From assembly GCA_018065345.1 (NCBI GenBank), contig JAGHTM010000123.1, forward strand, positions 1 through 25,505: a stretch of 25,505 bases of DNA. The letters run 5' to 3'. Positions 13,780 to 21,795 of the stretch are shown one piece after another. How positions within the stretch are numbered: the stretch's first letter is position 1; every line of letters begins with the position of its first letter. A model generated the notes under the pieces. It did no database searches and was not told where the DNA came from. It was given only the letters and a program-made list of their open reading frames with translations. The translations under genes and the position numbers were made by a program. This DNA is from Candidatus Enterousia merdequi (lineage in GTDB: Bacteria; Pseudomonadota; Alphaproteobacteria; Rs-D84).

Positions 13780-16368
13780 TCATAAATCACCCAGCGCACA
13801 CCTTATCTGTTCGGAAACATTCAATCCACCAGCATTTTTACTGGCCATAACAAACACACCTTTGCCGTCTGATTGTTTCTGCCATAATTGCCCTATATTT
13901 TCTTTTTCTTTGGTATCGTCAGTACTTAAAAGATGCCCACCTTTATATTCAACAACCAATATTCTACCATCGTTCATCAGCGCAACAAAATCTGGATAAA
14001 AATAATCTGAGCTTGTTGGCAACCGGAAAGAATTTGGATGGCGAGCAACGTTGCGCACCCAATATGCCACATTCGGCAAACTATCTATTGCCTTTGCACA
14101 TTCTATTTCTTCTTCTGTATCCATAACTGGTATTTTGGTACTACCTAAAAAGTGTTTTTGGAATTTATAATTGCCATGATATGTTGGTAATCCATCATAC
14201 ATATGATCTTTGAATTCTACACCAAAATCGAAATCCAATTTTACACGTTCCGGGTGACCAAACATATATTGATTAAAGTTATCTTTACGAGCTTTTTGAC
14301 GTGCCGCATCAATTTTTGCCTTAATCTTATTCAACAATGCATATTTTGCCATCATAAGTTCAGCCATCGGCAAGTATCTTTCATTTTGCAATGATTCCAC
14401 CAGTTTACGCAACCATTCCACCATAATTGGTTGAGGTATATCATCTTGATGTAATCTTGAATCTAACCAATGTATCAAATTTGCAGCGGTCCAGCTTTCT
14501 ACCTCGATGGAATCCATTGTCAATTGTTCGTTGGATGCTGTGAAGGCGAGTTTGTTCCCGTCAATATCTATAACGTATCCTGTTCCCTGTTGTTCTATAG
14601 AAAATTCTGCTGGAGTTAATACCGGTTTCGTATACTCTTCTATATTCCAATCAGATTGTTCAAAAATAATATCTGGCTCTGCCAACACAAAACTGTCTTG
14701 TTCTGCAAATTGGATACATACAGTAGGAACTTTGAACTCTTTATTTTGAGTGGCAAATGATTGTTCTTTTTCTTCATGTTGAAAATTGTAAAACTTTGTT
14801 CTTACTTCATTCGCCTTAGTCGCTGTCATATTTTGACACAACAGTTCAACATCTTCCTGTTTCGTTTCATCTGTGAAGACAATTGTTTTATTATTATTTT
14901 CTAGTTTTATTGTTTGTGGAACAAACAGCCCATCCAATGGTTTGTCTAAATCAATCTTGTTTTGCTCTGGACGCCCAAACAATCCTGGAATTTCCACCGG
15001 CTTTTGTTGTATTGCACTCTGCGCCTCATTACTATCAAAACCACGTTTTTGCAACGCTTGCACCAATTCTTCTGCTGCCTGACCTGCGAAACCATCTTTC
15101 ATAACATATGCATATGCTTTATTTAATGCAGAGATTTTACGATTCTTAGCATACGGCATTCTCATTACACGCCCCAATAACTGGATTACCGCTGTATTAC
15201 TGCGAACATTTGCCAAAGAACACAAAACATAAGCAAAAGAACAATCCCATCCCTCTTTCAGTGCCTCAACGGTGATGATGTATTTTACCTTGCAATCTTT
15301 TGAAAACACATCTATCCCATCAAGCTCTTTTTGCTCTCCTGTTACGATAGCTATTTCCTCTTTTGGAATGTTCATAACATCTGTTAAATAATTATTCAAC
15401 GACTCAACGTTATGTTCGCCATTTTTGTCTTGTGCTTGAAAAAGAATAATTGGTCTGACATAATCTTTTTCATTTGCTGCCGCATCTTCTAATTCTTTGC
15501 GCTTAGCTATTGCCTCTGTTATTGCCTGTTCCCAATCTTCGTGTTCACGTAATTCTATAGGCAGTTTGATCATTTCTTCTTCTTTCAACTCTGCCGCACG
15601 AACATTGTATAAAGTGTTATTGTTTGTTTGCGGTGTTGCTGTCATTTCCACAATTGCCGCAGGATTCAAACGACCAAAAGTATCTTGGGTTAAGGCCGAT
15701 ATCTCATTATGTGCCTCATCAACGATCATTATCGGATGCAAATGATTTATTAAATTTGCAAAAGAAAACTTGAGTTGCCCCTTATCATCCAGCTCCATTG
15801 ATTGGGTAGCGTTTATCTTTGTGAAATGTGGTTCTAAATTTTCGTTGTGTGCATATACGTTATACTTTTCTGTTTTACTTTGTCTGAACGCTTGTATTGT
15901 GGTCACAACAATACATGCGCCGTTCTCAACATCAGCTGGTCTGATATTAAATTTTTCCTCTAAATCAAAAACCCTTATCTTGCCATTAAATTGCTCATCT
16001 AAAACTTTTCTATATGGATGACGAGGATTCTTTAATGCCTCTGACGTTTGTCTGCGGATAGAATCACTCGGCACTATCCATAATACAAAAGGATTTTCAG
16101 TTTCACACCAAGTGTCAGCGACAATCTTGATTGCGTGTGCGCCCACAATGGTTTTTCCACCACCTGTTGGTATTTTTATACACACTCTTGGTGTGTTTTT
16201 TATATTATCCCATACAACATAGTCAGACTTTAATGCACCTAAACGTGTAGCTATTTCAAAATCAGATGTTATGTTTGTAAAAGCTGCCTTTGGGCCAGCG
16301 ATACGACACTGTTCAAAAAATTTCTGTAACACATTAAGTGTTTGTATTTGATAGTTCTTTAGTTGCAT
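13780..16368 (-). CDS. res: Type III restriction endonuclease Res subunit
   Basis: An 862-residue superfamily 2 helicase-nuclease. Walker A is PTGGGKT (67-73), motif II is DEAH (217-220) and motif III is TATPQ (243-247). Motifs V and VI are in VEALKEGWDC and QLLGRVMRMP. The C-terminal nuclease has YPDFVALMNDGRILVVEYKG, a PD-ExK core (D793, E807, K809). All expected parts are present and the length is normal, so the enzyme is probably active. It works in a Mod2Res1-type complex, using ATP to detect two inversely oriented recognition sites in unmethylated DNA. Its ATG shares one base with the mod stop codon (TAATG), giving tight translational coupling. Confidence 0.95.
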   Translation of the reverse strand: MQLKNYQIQTLNVLQKFFEQCRIAGPKAAFTNITSDFEIATRLGALKSDYVVWDNIKNTPRVCIKIPTGGGKTIVGAHAIKIVADTWCETENPFVLWIVPSDSIRRQTSEALKNPRHPYRKVLDEQFNGKIRVFDLEEKFNIRPADVENGACIVVTTIQAFRQSKTEKYNVYAHNENLEPHFTKINATQSMELDDKGQLKFSFANLINHLHPIMIVDEAHNEISALTQDTFGRLNPAAIVEMTATPQTNNNTLYNVRAAELKEEEMIKLPIELREHEDWEQAITEAIAKRKELEDAAANEKDYVRPIILFQAQDKNGEHNVESLNNYLTDVMNIPKEEIAIVTGEQKELDGIDVFSKDCKVKYIITVEALKEGWDCSFAYVLCSLANVRSNTAVIQLLGRVMRMPYAKNRKISALNKAYAYVMKDGFAGQAAEELVQALQKRGFDSNEAQSAIQQKPVEIPGLFGRPEQNKIDLDKPLDGLFVPQTIKLENNNKTIVFTDETKQEDVELLCQNMTATKANEVRTKFYNFQHEEKEQSFATQNKEFKVPTVCIQFAEQDSFVLAEPDIIFEQSDWNIEEYTKPVLTPAEFSIEQQGTGYVIDIDGNKLAFTASNEQLTMDSIEVESWTAANLIHWLDSRLHQDDIPQPIMVEWLRKLVESLQNERYLPMAELMMAKYALLNKIKAKIDAARQKARKDNFNQYMFGHPERVKLDFDFGVEFKDHMYDGLPTYHGNYKFQKHFLGSTKIPVMDTEEEIECAKAIDSLPNVAYWVRNVARHPNSFRLPTSSDYFYPDFVALMNDGRILVVEYKGGHLLSTDDTKEKENIGQLWQKQSDGKGVFVMASKNAGGLNVSEQIRCALGDL

Positions 16369-17897
16369 TATTTTACCTTTATGTCATAAGGTGTTTGTTT
16401 GAATTCTATGTTATTTTCACGCATACGTGTTGTTCCAAGACGTGATGCTTCGCCATAAACAATCAACTTGTCATACTCGACATTACCTAAGTCCGCTTTT
16501 ATAACATCTAACGTTTTACTGGTTAAAACATTTCCACCATCAACACGTTTATCACGCAAAATTCCGTTATATAGTAGCGCATAAGCTGTGCCTTTATAGA
16601 CACCTAATACTGTTGATTTTTGTTTTGGTTTATCAAACGGTGTCTTAGTTTCATAAAACCAAAGGTGAGCCGATAACTGTTCATACGTAATATTTGTTGT
16701 TACGTGTCCATCTTCATCAAATATTGCATCACCCAATTCGTAGAAACGAAAACCACCGCCACCTTGCCAATTTACAGCCTTAGAAATACCACCTTGTTCG
16801 CCATCAATAACCGCTTTTAATCTCGGTACACAATGGGTGGTTGCCTGATTTCCAAGTTCTATACCAATATATCTACGAACCATCTTATGTGCCACTGCTG
16901 CTGTTGTTCCGGATCCAAGAAATGAATCAAGAACAAGATCTCCGGGGTTTGATGCTAACGTAATAACTTTCTGTATAAGTCTTTCTGGTTTTGGTGTAGA
17001 GAACACATCATTTTGAAACAATGTTTTTATTTCTTTTTTTCCTTCTTGGTTGTCACCAACATCATCTCTTAACCATAAAGTCAACGGAACAATACCGTCT
17101 TTAACCTCTGATAAAAAACGCTTAATTCTAGGGACATTAGAGCCGTCTGGTCCAAAATATATACGATTATCTGCAACCATTTCATTAAATTTTTCCTTAC
17201 TAACACGCCAACAATATTCAGCTGGGGGTAAAATCTTTCTACCGCTTGGGGTTGTTATTTCATATACTCTGGATTTTGTTCTCGGTCCAGCTTGGATTGG
17301 TCCTGATGCCCAAGGACCTCTTGGATCATTATCTGGATTAGAAAATCTAGAATCCGCCTCCAATGTTCTTGGAAGTTGATTCATTTGAAACAATTCGTTA
17401 TTTTTACAATAAACCAATATATAATCAGTTGATCTAGAAAATGTTTTTTTCAGATTTATAGGCGCATAAGAACGTTGCCAAACCACCTCATCAACAAAGT
17501 TTTTTCTTCCAAACACTTCGTCACACAATATCTTTAAATAAGCATGTTCATCAGCATCTATAGAAATCCATATTGATCCACATTCACTCAACAAATCACG
17601 CAACAATTCCAAGCGTGGATACATCATTGATAACCATGTTGTGTGTTCTAGATTATCGTCATAGTGCTCAAATGCTGAACCTGTATTATAAGGCGGATCT
17701 ATATATATACACTTTATTTGACCTGCATAAAATGGCAATAAGGCTTTCAAGGCCTCTAAATTATCACCATGTATAATCATGTTGTCTGTGTCTTTATCAC
17801 CATAACTATACTTTGGATCTTCTTTTAACAACCGGTATTCTGCTTTTCCGGCTTTCTTTATATCTTCATCTCTGGTTAACCATTTCAATATCGGCAT
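16368..17897 (-). CDS. mod: Type III DNA methyltransferase Mod subunit
   Basis: A 509-residue beta-class adenine methyltransferase. The catalytic motif is IYIDPPYNTGSAF (DPPY at 67-70), and the SAM-binding FxGxG motif follows in VLDSFLGSGTTAAV (about residue 325). Between them lies the variable target-recognition region (about 120-290), from which the site cannot be predicted. I start it at ATG 17897 because AAAGGAAAAG lies at correct spacing and the next residues (MPILKWLTR) match the family; an in-frame start 13 codons upstream has no such support. No tandem repeats of the phase-variable mod kind are seen. It is the first gene of the mod-res pair and would both protect host DNA and direct Res. 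Confidence 0.94.
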   Translation of the reverse strand: MPILKWLTRDEDIKKAGKAEYRLLKEDPKYSYGDKDTDNMIIHGDNLEALKALLPFYAGQIKCIYIDPPYNTGSAFEHYDDNLEHTTWLSMMYPRLELLRDLLSECGSIWISIDADEHAYLKILCDEVFGRKNFVDEVVWQRSYAPINLKKTFSRSTDYILVYCKNNELFQMNQLPRTLEADSRFSNPDNDPRGPWASGPIQAGPRTKSRVYEITTPSGRKILPPAEYCWRVSKEKFNEMVADNRIYFGPDGSNVPRIKRFLSEVKDGIVPLTLWLRDDVGDNQEGKKEIKTLFQNDVFSTPKPERLIQKVITLASNPGDLVLDSFLGSGTTAAVAHKMVRRYIGIELGNQATTHCVPRLKAVIDGEQGGISKAVNWQGGGGFRFYELGDAIFDEDGHVTTNITYEQLSAHLWFYETKTPFDKPKQKSTVLGVYKGTAYALLYNGILRDKRVDGGNVLTSKTLDVIKADLGNVEYDKLIVYGEASRLGTTRMRENNIEFKQTPYDIKVK

Positions 17898-17919
17898 TTT
17901 TTTCTTTTCCTTTATGAAA

Positions 17920-17949
17920 AAGGTAGCCCAAAACAAAGGGTAAAGTCAA
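17920..17949 (-). promoter_or_regulatory. Possible mod-res promoter
   Basis: Minus strand: TTGACT (17949-17944), 18 nt, TACCTT (17925-17920). The -35 is good and the -10 poor. Confidence 0.35.
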
Positions 17950-17962
17950 GAAGAACAATGAA

Positions 17963-17986
17963 AACACACACATTTCCGTGCGTGTT
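17963..17986 (-). terminator. Weak terminator after the 144-aa gene
   Basis: Minus strand: AACACGCAC pairs with GTGTGTGTT (nine pairs, one G-T) around GGAAAT, followed by TTTC. Confidence 0.4.
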
Positions 17987-17995
17987 ACTAAAAAA

Positions 17996-18430
17996 CTATT
18001 GTAACTTGTCTTTTATTCCTAACTCTTTACGCATGTTTGTTGCTAATTTTACTATTTTATCTGCTATTTCATTTGATTTTTCCTCTATTTTTCTCTGGTC
18101 TTTCATTTTATCATAGCAATTCCATATCTCCGTATCCAATTTATAGTATTCATCATAAATTTTTTTGGAGGAATATATTAACATTTTTCCCTGCAATTCA
18201 TTAAACATCGTTTTGCACTTTTGCGGCCACTCGTGACTACGACGATATTTTTCATGTTCCATCAACACTTGACATACGGCGATATACAACTCTTCACGTT
18301 TTTGTTTTATATAAACTCCTCGACTACGTTTACTTTGCAGCCATTCCCAGAAACCAGTAAAACCACCTGTCAACAATGTACCGAGAATGATGCCAAATAA
18401 TTGAGATGAAAAAAAATCGGACCATGTCAT
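17996..18430 (-). CDS. Small membrane-anchored hypothetical protein
   Basis: A 144-residue protein with one N-terminal transmembrane helix (about 9-30: QLFGIILGTLLTGGFTGFWE) and a charged, helical cytoplasmic part. Positive residues just after the helix (QSKRSRG) place the bulk inside the cell. The remainder (about 40-140) looks like a helical bundle or coiled coil rich in Lys, Glu and aromatic residues. No family recognised. It has its own promoter (TTGATA-17-TAGTAT) and RBS (AGAGG) and is followed by a weak terminator, so it is probably a separate unit upstream of mod-res. Similar small single-helix proteins are common cargo in defence islands; no function is claimed. Confidence 0.7.
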   Translation of the reverse strand: MTWSDFFSSQLFGIILGTLLTGGFTGFWEWLQSKRSRGVYIKQKREELYIAVCQVLMEHEKYRRSHEWPQKCKTMFNELQGKMLIYSSKKIYDEYYKLDTEIWNCYDKMKDQRKIEEKSNEIADKIVKLATNMRKELGIKDKLQ

Positions 18431-18467
18431 TATTTACCTCTTTTGATATATTTATTTTGCTATCAAA

Positions 18468-18496
18468 ATACTAGTATAAAACAGACGTTTTATCAA
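18468..18496 (-). promoter_or_regulatory. Promoter of the 144-aa gene
   Basis: Minus strand: TTGATA (18496-18491), 17 nt, TAGTAT (18473-18468), then AGAGG before the ATG at 18430. Confidence 0.6.
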
Positions 18497-18521
18497 CAGC
18501 TTTTAGTTTACAAAATCGCAT

Positions 18522-18540
18522 CGAAATCGCCACGATTTCG
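18522..18540 (+). other. Perfect 8-bp hairpin
   Basis: CGAAATCG (18522-18529) pairs with CGATTTCG (18533-18540), loop CCA, followed by TTTCTTATTT on the plus strand. It may be a weak plus-strand terminator although no plus-strand gene precedes it, or a regulator site upstream of the 144-aa gene. Confidence 0.4.
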
Positions 18541-18657
18541 TTTCTTATTTAAATATTCATTAGATTTCTCATATAAATTCTTATTTCAGAATTGATTTTT
18601 GTGTTAAAAAAACATTGATAAAAGGGTATTTAAATATGTTTTAGACCAATTACAAAA

Positions 18658-18676
18658 TTACATATTTCTACACCAC
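18658..18676 (-). repeat. Distant copy of the GGTGTA repeat
   Basis: TTACATATTTCTACACCAC is identical to 11195-11213, about 7.5 kb away. Extending leftwards, ACAAAATTACATATTT here matches ACAAAATTACACATTT near 11157 with one change. Confidence 0.65.
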
Positions 18677-18893
18677 TTTGTGTGACACCACACCAACTAC
18701 ACACAAAAAAGCGCTGATTTCTGCGGTGCACATAATGTTTTTACTACACGGGACAATTCGCTGTTAATCCGTATGTCACTGGTTCGGTGCAGAAAAACTA
18801 ACCACACATAATGAAGCCTTGTTCAGCGATGCCGGAAGAATACCTGTTCTTATAAACACACCATATATTGAAGAATAAAAAAATGGAGATTTT

Positions 18894-19406
18894 TTAAATC
18901 CCCAATTTTTTCAGTTTTTTATTCCAATCTTTTTGTTTTTCTTCAAATTTCATAGAAAGAGCCGCACTACTTGATTTTAATATTTTATCTTCGTCAACTT
19001 CTGGCCAATTTGCATATTTAGGATTTTTCTTTGCTTTTATGTAGTAATTATACGCTTTCTTACCATTAAAAAGTATATTCTTGCCATTTAATTTAAAAAG
19101 GTCGTTATAAACCTCGTTCTTTATATGTTTATCAGCGCTCGTATTTTTACCATTATCGTCTCTGTCGCAATATTTTATTACATCCCACAAACCGATACCT
19201 TTGTCTTTTAATGCTTCAAAATCGCCAAATTTTATTCCTAAAAGTTCCCAAAATTTGTTTGTGGGGTTTGAATAATATTTATTGCACTTTAATGATTCTT
19301 CGCCTGGAAATGTTCCCAATATTACAACTTTTGCAGCATCAATATTAAACGGTTTTATTTTATGACGAGACAAAATTGTTTTTTTCAACAAGGTTTTTAT
19401 ATTCAT
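18894..19406 (-). CDS. UDG-superfamily DNA glycosylase (hypoxanthine/mismatch type)
   Basis: A 170-residue protein of the uracil-DNA glycosylase superfamily, close to the deoxyinosine/MUG-like branch. Motif 1 is VVILGTFPGEESL (about 27-39), followed by KYYSNPTNKFWELLG (43-57), the pocket segment typical of this branch. GLWDVIKYCDRD (71-82) and NILFNGKKAYNYY (110-122) are further conserved strands. LKSSSAALSMKFEEKQKDW (143-161) corresponds to the C-terminal motif that inserts into DNA; the usual SSPA is SSAA here. It would remove a damaged or modified base, leaving an abasic site. It is the last gene of the minus-strand run from the dual AAA+ ATPase, with AAAGG before its ATG. UDG-like enzymes acting on modified phage bases are known, so an antiphage role is plausible but inferred. 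Confidence 0.85.
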   Translation of the reverse strand: MNIKTLLKKTILSRHKIKPFNIDAAKVVILGTFPGEESLKCNKYYSNPTNKFWELLGIKFGDFEALKDKGIGLWDVIKYCDRDDNGKNTSADKHIKNEVYNDLFKLNGKNILFNGKKAYNYYIKAKKNPKYANWPEVDEDKILKSSSAALSMKFEEKQKDWNKKLKKLGI

Positions 19407-19409
19407 ATT

Positions 19410-19571
19410 TTATGCCTTTATAACTTTCTGTATCACTTCTAGCATTTGCCGGTCACAAAAATCAATAAAATTCTTACTGACTTCATCACCGTTATGTATT
19501 CCAAGATTATCATAACACATTTCTGAAACAAAAAACAACCGAATCTTATAGTTGACTTTATTAAGATACAA
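19410..19571 (-). CDS. 53-aa small protein with TTG start
   Basis: An open frame of 53 codons filling the gap between the 127-codon frame and the glycosylase gene. It begins at TTG 19571 (AAAAGG six bases upstream) inside the end of the previous gene and stops three bases before the glycosylase ATG. The composition is protein-like: NYKIRLFFVSEMCYDN in the first half and DEVSKNFIDFCDRQMLEVI in the second, ending VIKA. No family recognised. The tight packing and ribosome site suggest it is a real member of the operon. It could instead be a frameshifted tail of the upstream gene, although that gene looks complete. Confidence 0.5.
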   Translation of the reverse strand: MYLNKVNYKIRLFFVSEMCYDNLGIHNGDEVSKNFIDFCDRQMLEVIQKVIKA

Positions 19572-19911
19572 AAATAACCTTTTCCATAAAATCCATTATA
19601 TCTATTTTTTGCTTCCAATAATCCATTAGCAAATCAAAATTTAGAATTATAAATTGTTTTATCTGTTGTATATCTGTGTCAGATATAATGATTTTACTGT
19701 TACACCCAAGTATTTTTGGAGTTTTAGATATAGATATAAAAATCATATTTTCAGATCTTATATCAGAATAATTGTTTTGAAAAGCAAGTTTTGGTTCGTT
19801 ATTCTTAGTTTTCCGTTCAATACCTATATCGTCAACCCACAGAAAGACCGCTAAGCCCGTAACATGTTTTGGAATTACAGTCATCCACATATCTTGCTCA
19901 TCTTGTGTCAT
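19561..19911 (-). CDS. Hypothetical protein coupled to the 235-aa gene
   Basis: A 116-residue protein when started at ATG 19911, which overlaps the end of the upstream gene by 14 bp (ATGACACAAGATGA). An earlier TTG at 19944 is possible but less likely. Features seen are MWMTVIPKHVTGLAVFLWVDD, which looks like buried strands, and a C-terminal helical part QQIKQFIILNFDLLMDYW. It is acidic to neutral, with no signal or membrane segment. The paired arrangement with the 235-aa protein suggests the two form a complex. I do not recognise the family. Confidence 0.7.
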   Translation of the reverse strand: MTQDEQDMWMTVIPKHVTGLAVFLWVDDIGIERKTKNNEPKLAFQNNYSDIRSENMIFISISKTPKILGCNSKIIISDTDIQQIKQFIILNFDLLMDYWKQKIDIMDFMEKVIFVS

Positions 19912-20605
19912 ATTTCTTTTTCTTGTTTCCCAATTCAAAAACAAACCTGTCTATTTGTTTCATCGGCGGATAACCATGATTATATTTTTTTAAACTTGAT
20001 TGATATTGCTTATAAAATTTCCACCATTTAATAATTTCTTCTGCAGAAACGGTTTTTGAAAATTTTATTGTTTCACCATCAATGCAGGGTTTTAATTTAT
20101 TATTTAATTCGTCAACTCCCTGTTTGAAAAATCTGTCGTATGCAGGTGTTATACCAATAGTACCTAATATAATTTTCGTTACTAATGTATTAGTTAATGT
20201 TGAATCTGTCTTCAAATTTTTATTTTTAATGTACTCTGAATAATACTTTATATAAGCTTTGTTTAACTTTTTTATTAGGTCGTTAAAATATTTTTCAAAC
20301 CCTTCTTCGTTGTCAAGTCTTGGTTTCCACAATTTTGAACAGCATAAGGTTTTTATGGCATTTTTATGAATAGTATAATCATAATTTAACAAAAAAGAGG
20401 AACCTCTATACATACCCCAACTGGCTAAATAAAACCCCAAATGTAATTCGGCTAATTCCATTTTTTCTTTAGACCCTTCTATTTGGTCATGATTTTGTTG
20501 AAAAAAATCATAACAATGCTTCCAAGACAAATATCTTGTATTTGTCTTGTCTCTTTTTTTGCTATTTTTAATGGTTTTTTGTATCGCTTTTTGTATTTCT
20601 GTCAT
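19898..20605 (-). CDS. Hypothetical 235-aa protein
   Basis: A 235-residue soluble protein, rich in lysine and aromatic residues, mostly helical by composition. The best-conserved-looking part is LHLGFYLASWGMYRGSSFLL (about 54-73). I associate this with a recurrent hypothetical family of unknown function, but cannot name it. TLVTKIILGTIGITPAYDRFF (about 138-158) is a second hydrophobic segment, probably core rather than membrane. It follows the FtsK-like gene after 57 bp on the same strand and overlaps the next gene. No catalytic motif seen. Confidence 0.72.
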   Translation of the reverse strand: MTEIQKAIQKTIKNSKKRDKTNTRYLSWKHCYDFFQQNHDQIEGSKEKMELAELHLGFYLASWGMYRGSSFLLNYDYTIHKNAIKTLCCSKLWKPRLDNEEGFEKYFNDLIKKLNKAYIKYYSEYIKNKNLKTDSTLTNTLVTKIILGTIGITPAYDRFFKQGVDELNNKLKPCIDGETIKFSKTVSAEEIIKWWKFYKQYQSSLKKYNHGYPPMKQIDRFVFELGNKKKKYDTR

Positions 20606-20662
20606 ATTTTTCTTCTTTTATTCTGTTTCATATGTTATACCACTAACGTATTTTTTGATATC

Positions 20663-21709
20663 TTATCCACGCAGTTTGTCGGTTATGGTTACTAATTCTT
20701 CATCTGAAATATACGCAGTATGCATACGCACAGGCATACACCCCGCATCACTAAATAACATATCACCAAAAGGCAACAACTGTTCTGCACCTTTTTCATC
20801 TAAGATTGCGTTTGAATCTTTACCGGTCTGTGTTTGGAAAGATACACGCGTTGGACAGTTAGCTTTAATAATGTTAGTAATAACATCAGAAGAACATCTT
20901 TGGGTTGCTATTACAAGATGTATTCCTGTGGCCCGAGCCTTTTGGAGCAAATATTGAATATTAGATTCAACATCTTTTTTTGCAATAACCATAAGATCTG
21001 CTAATTCATCTATTGCAACAATAATATATGGCATATCGTTTTTATGTGTCTTTTCTTTATATTCTTTGATTGTTTTTACCTTATGTTGCTTTAAGATTTG
21101 ATACCTTTCTTCCATAGTCTGTACCATAGATTTTAAAATATTAATAGCTTCATAAGTATCATTTATAATTGGCATATATAAATGTTTTTCTTTTTCCCAT
21201 TTGTTTATTCCAGCAAATTCTACGCTTTTTGGATCTATTATTATAAATTGGCATTCTGACGGTTTTAATTTTTCAGACAATGATTTTAGCATAGATTTCA
21301 GCAAATTCGTTTTGCCAGACCCTGTTCTTCCACCTATCAATAAATGTGGAAATTTTTGCAAATCGCTAATCATTATATTACCCAAAGTATCTGTTCCAAG
21401 AACAACAGGTAATGTTGCCTTGGATGTTTGAAATTCTTTACTTTGCAGTAATTTATTAAGGGATATCGTTTGACCAACTTCTTTCGGAACCTCAAAAACA
21501 ACAGTTTGATTGTTATAATCAGGACGAACACGACCACTAACCAGTTGTGCCAATTTAGTCGCCTTATTCATATTGAAATTATCATCTGGTTTATAGATGA
21601 AGTTATTTACCTTTGGTCCCTCTTGAATATCTAATAAACTCCCCTTAAAAGCATTACCAATATTGTTATAAAAATTTACCACTAATTCTTGATCTTTTGT
21701 TAATGTCAT
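20663..21709 (-). CDS. Cytosolic FtsK/SpoIIIE-like DNA translocase
   Basis: A 348-residue motor corresponding to the alpha and beta domains of FtsK. The alpha part has EGPKVNNFIYKPDDN and PDYNNQTVVFEVPKE. LPVVLGTDTLGNIMISDL leads into Walker A LLIGGRTGSGKT (about 123-134). FIIIDPKSVEF follows, and Walker B is YIIVAIDELADLM (about 228-240). RATGIHLVIATQRCSSDVI and the C-terminal MLFSDAGCMPVRMHTAYIS complete the match. The four-helix membrane domain, the linker and the DNA-reading gamma winged helix of chromosomal FtsK are absent, so it cannot be the division translocase. It is probably a hexameric dsDNA pump serving this operon. AAAGGAGCGG stands before its ATG. It follows the dual AAA+ gene after 86 bp. 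Confidence 0.9.
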   Translation of the reverse strand: MTLTKDQELVVNFYNNIGNAFKGSLLDIQEGPKVNNFIYKPDDNFNMNKATKLAQLVSGRVRPDYNNQTVVFEVPKEVGQTISLNKLLQSKEFQTSKATLPVVLGTDTLGNIMISDLQKFPHLLIGGRTGSGKTNLLKSMLKSLSEKLKPSECQFIIIDPKSVEFAGINKWEKEKHLYMPIINDTYEAINILKSMVQTMEERYQILKQHKVKTIKEYKEKTHKNDMPYIIVAIDELADLMVIAKKDVESNIQYLLQKARATGIHLVIATQRCSSDVITNIIKANCPTRVSFQTQTGKDSNAILDEKGAEQLLPFGDMLFSDAGCMPVRMHTAYISDEELVTITDKLRG

Positions 21710-21795
21710 TAGTCCGCTCCTTTATTGCTTAAATTTTGATATTTTCATCATAAATAATCCATTTTTAATATACTGTCATGATACATCAAACAAGA

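Larger units (their letters stand above)
18431..18893. other. Gene-free region between the 144-aa gene and the glycosylase
   Basis: About 460 bp without a supported gene. It holds the promoter of the 144-aa gene, a perfect hairpin and a copy of the GGTGTA repeat (18658-18676). The following stretch shares further short pieces with 11340-11370 (CACATA, GATTTCT and AATGTTTTTAC in both), as if the two intergenic regions were diverged relatives. Confidence 0.5.

Noticed and set aside
16368..17936. Longer mod reading frame with 13 extra N-terminal residues
   Set aside because: The extra residues (FWATFFIKEKKK) translate the ribosome-binding region. AAAGGAAAAG sits at correct distance from the ATG at 17897.
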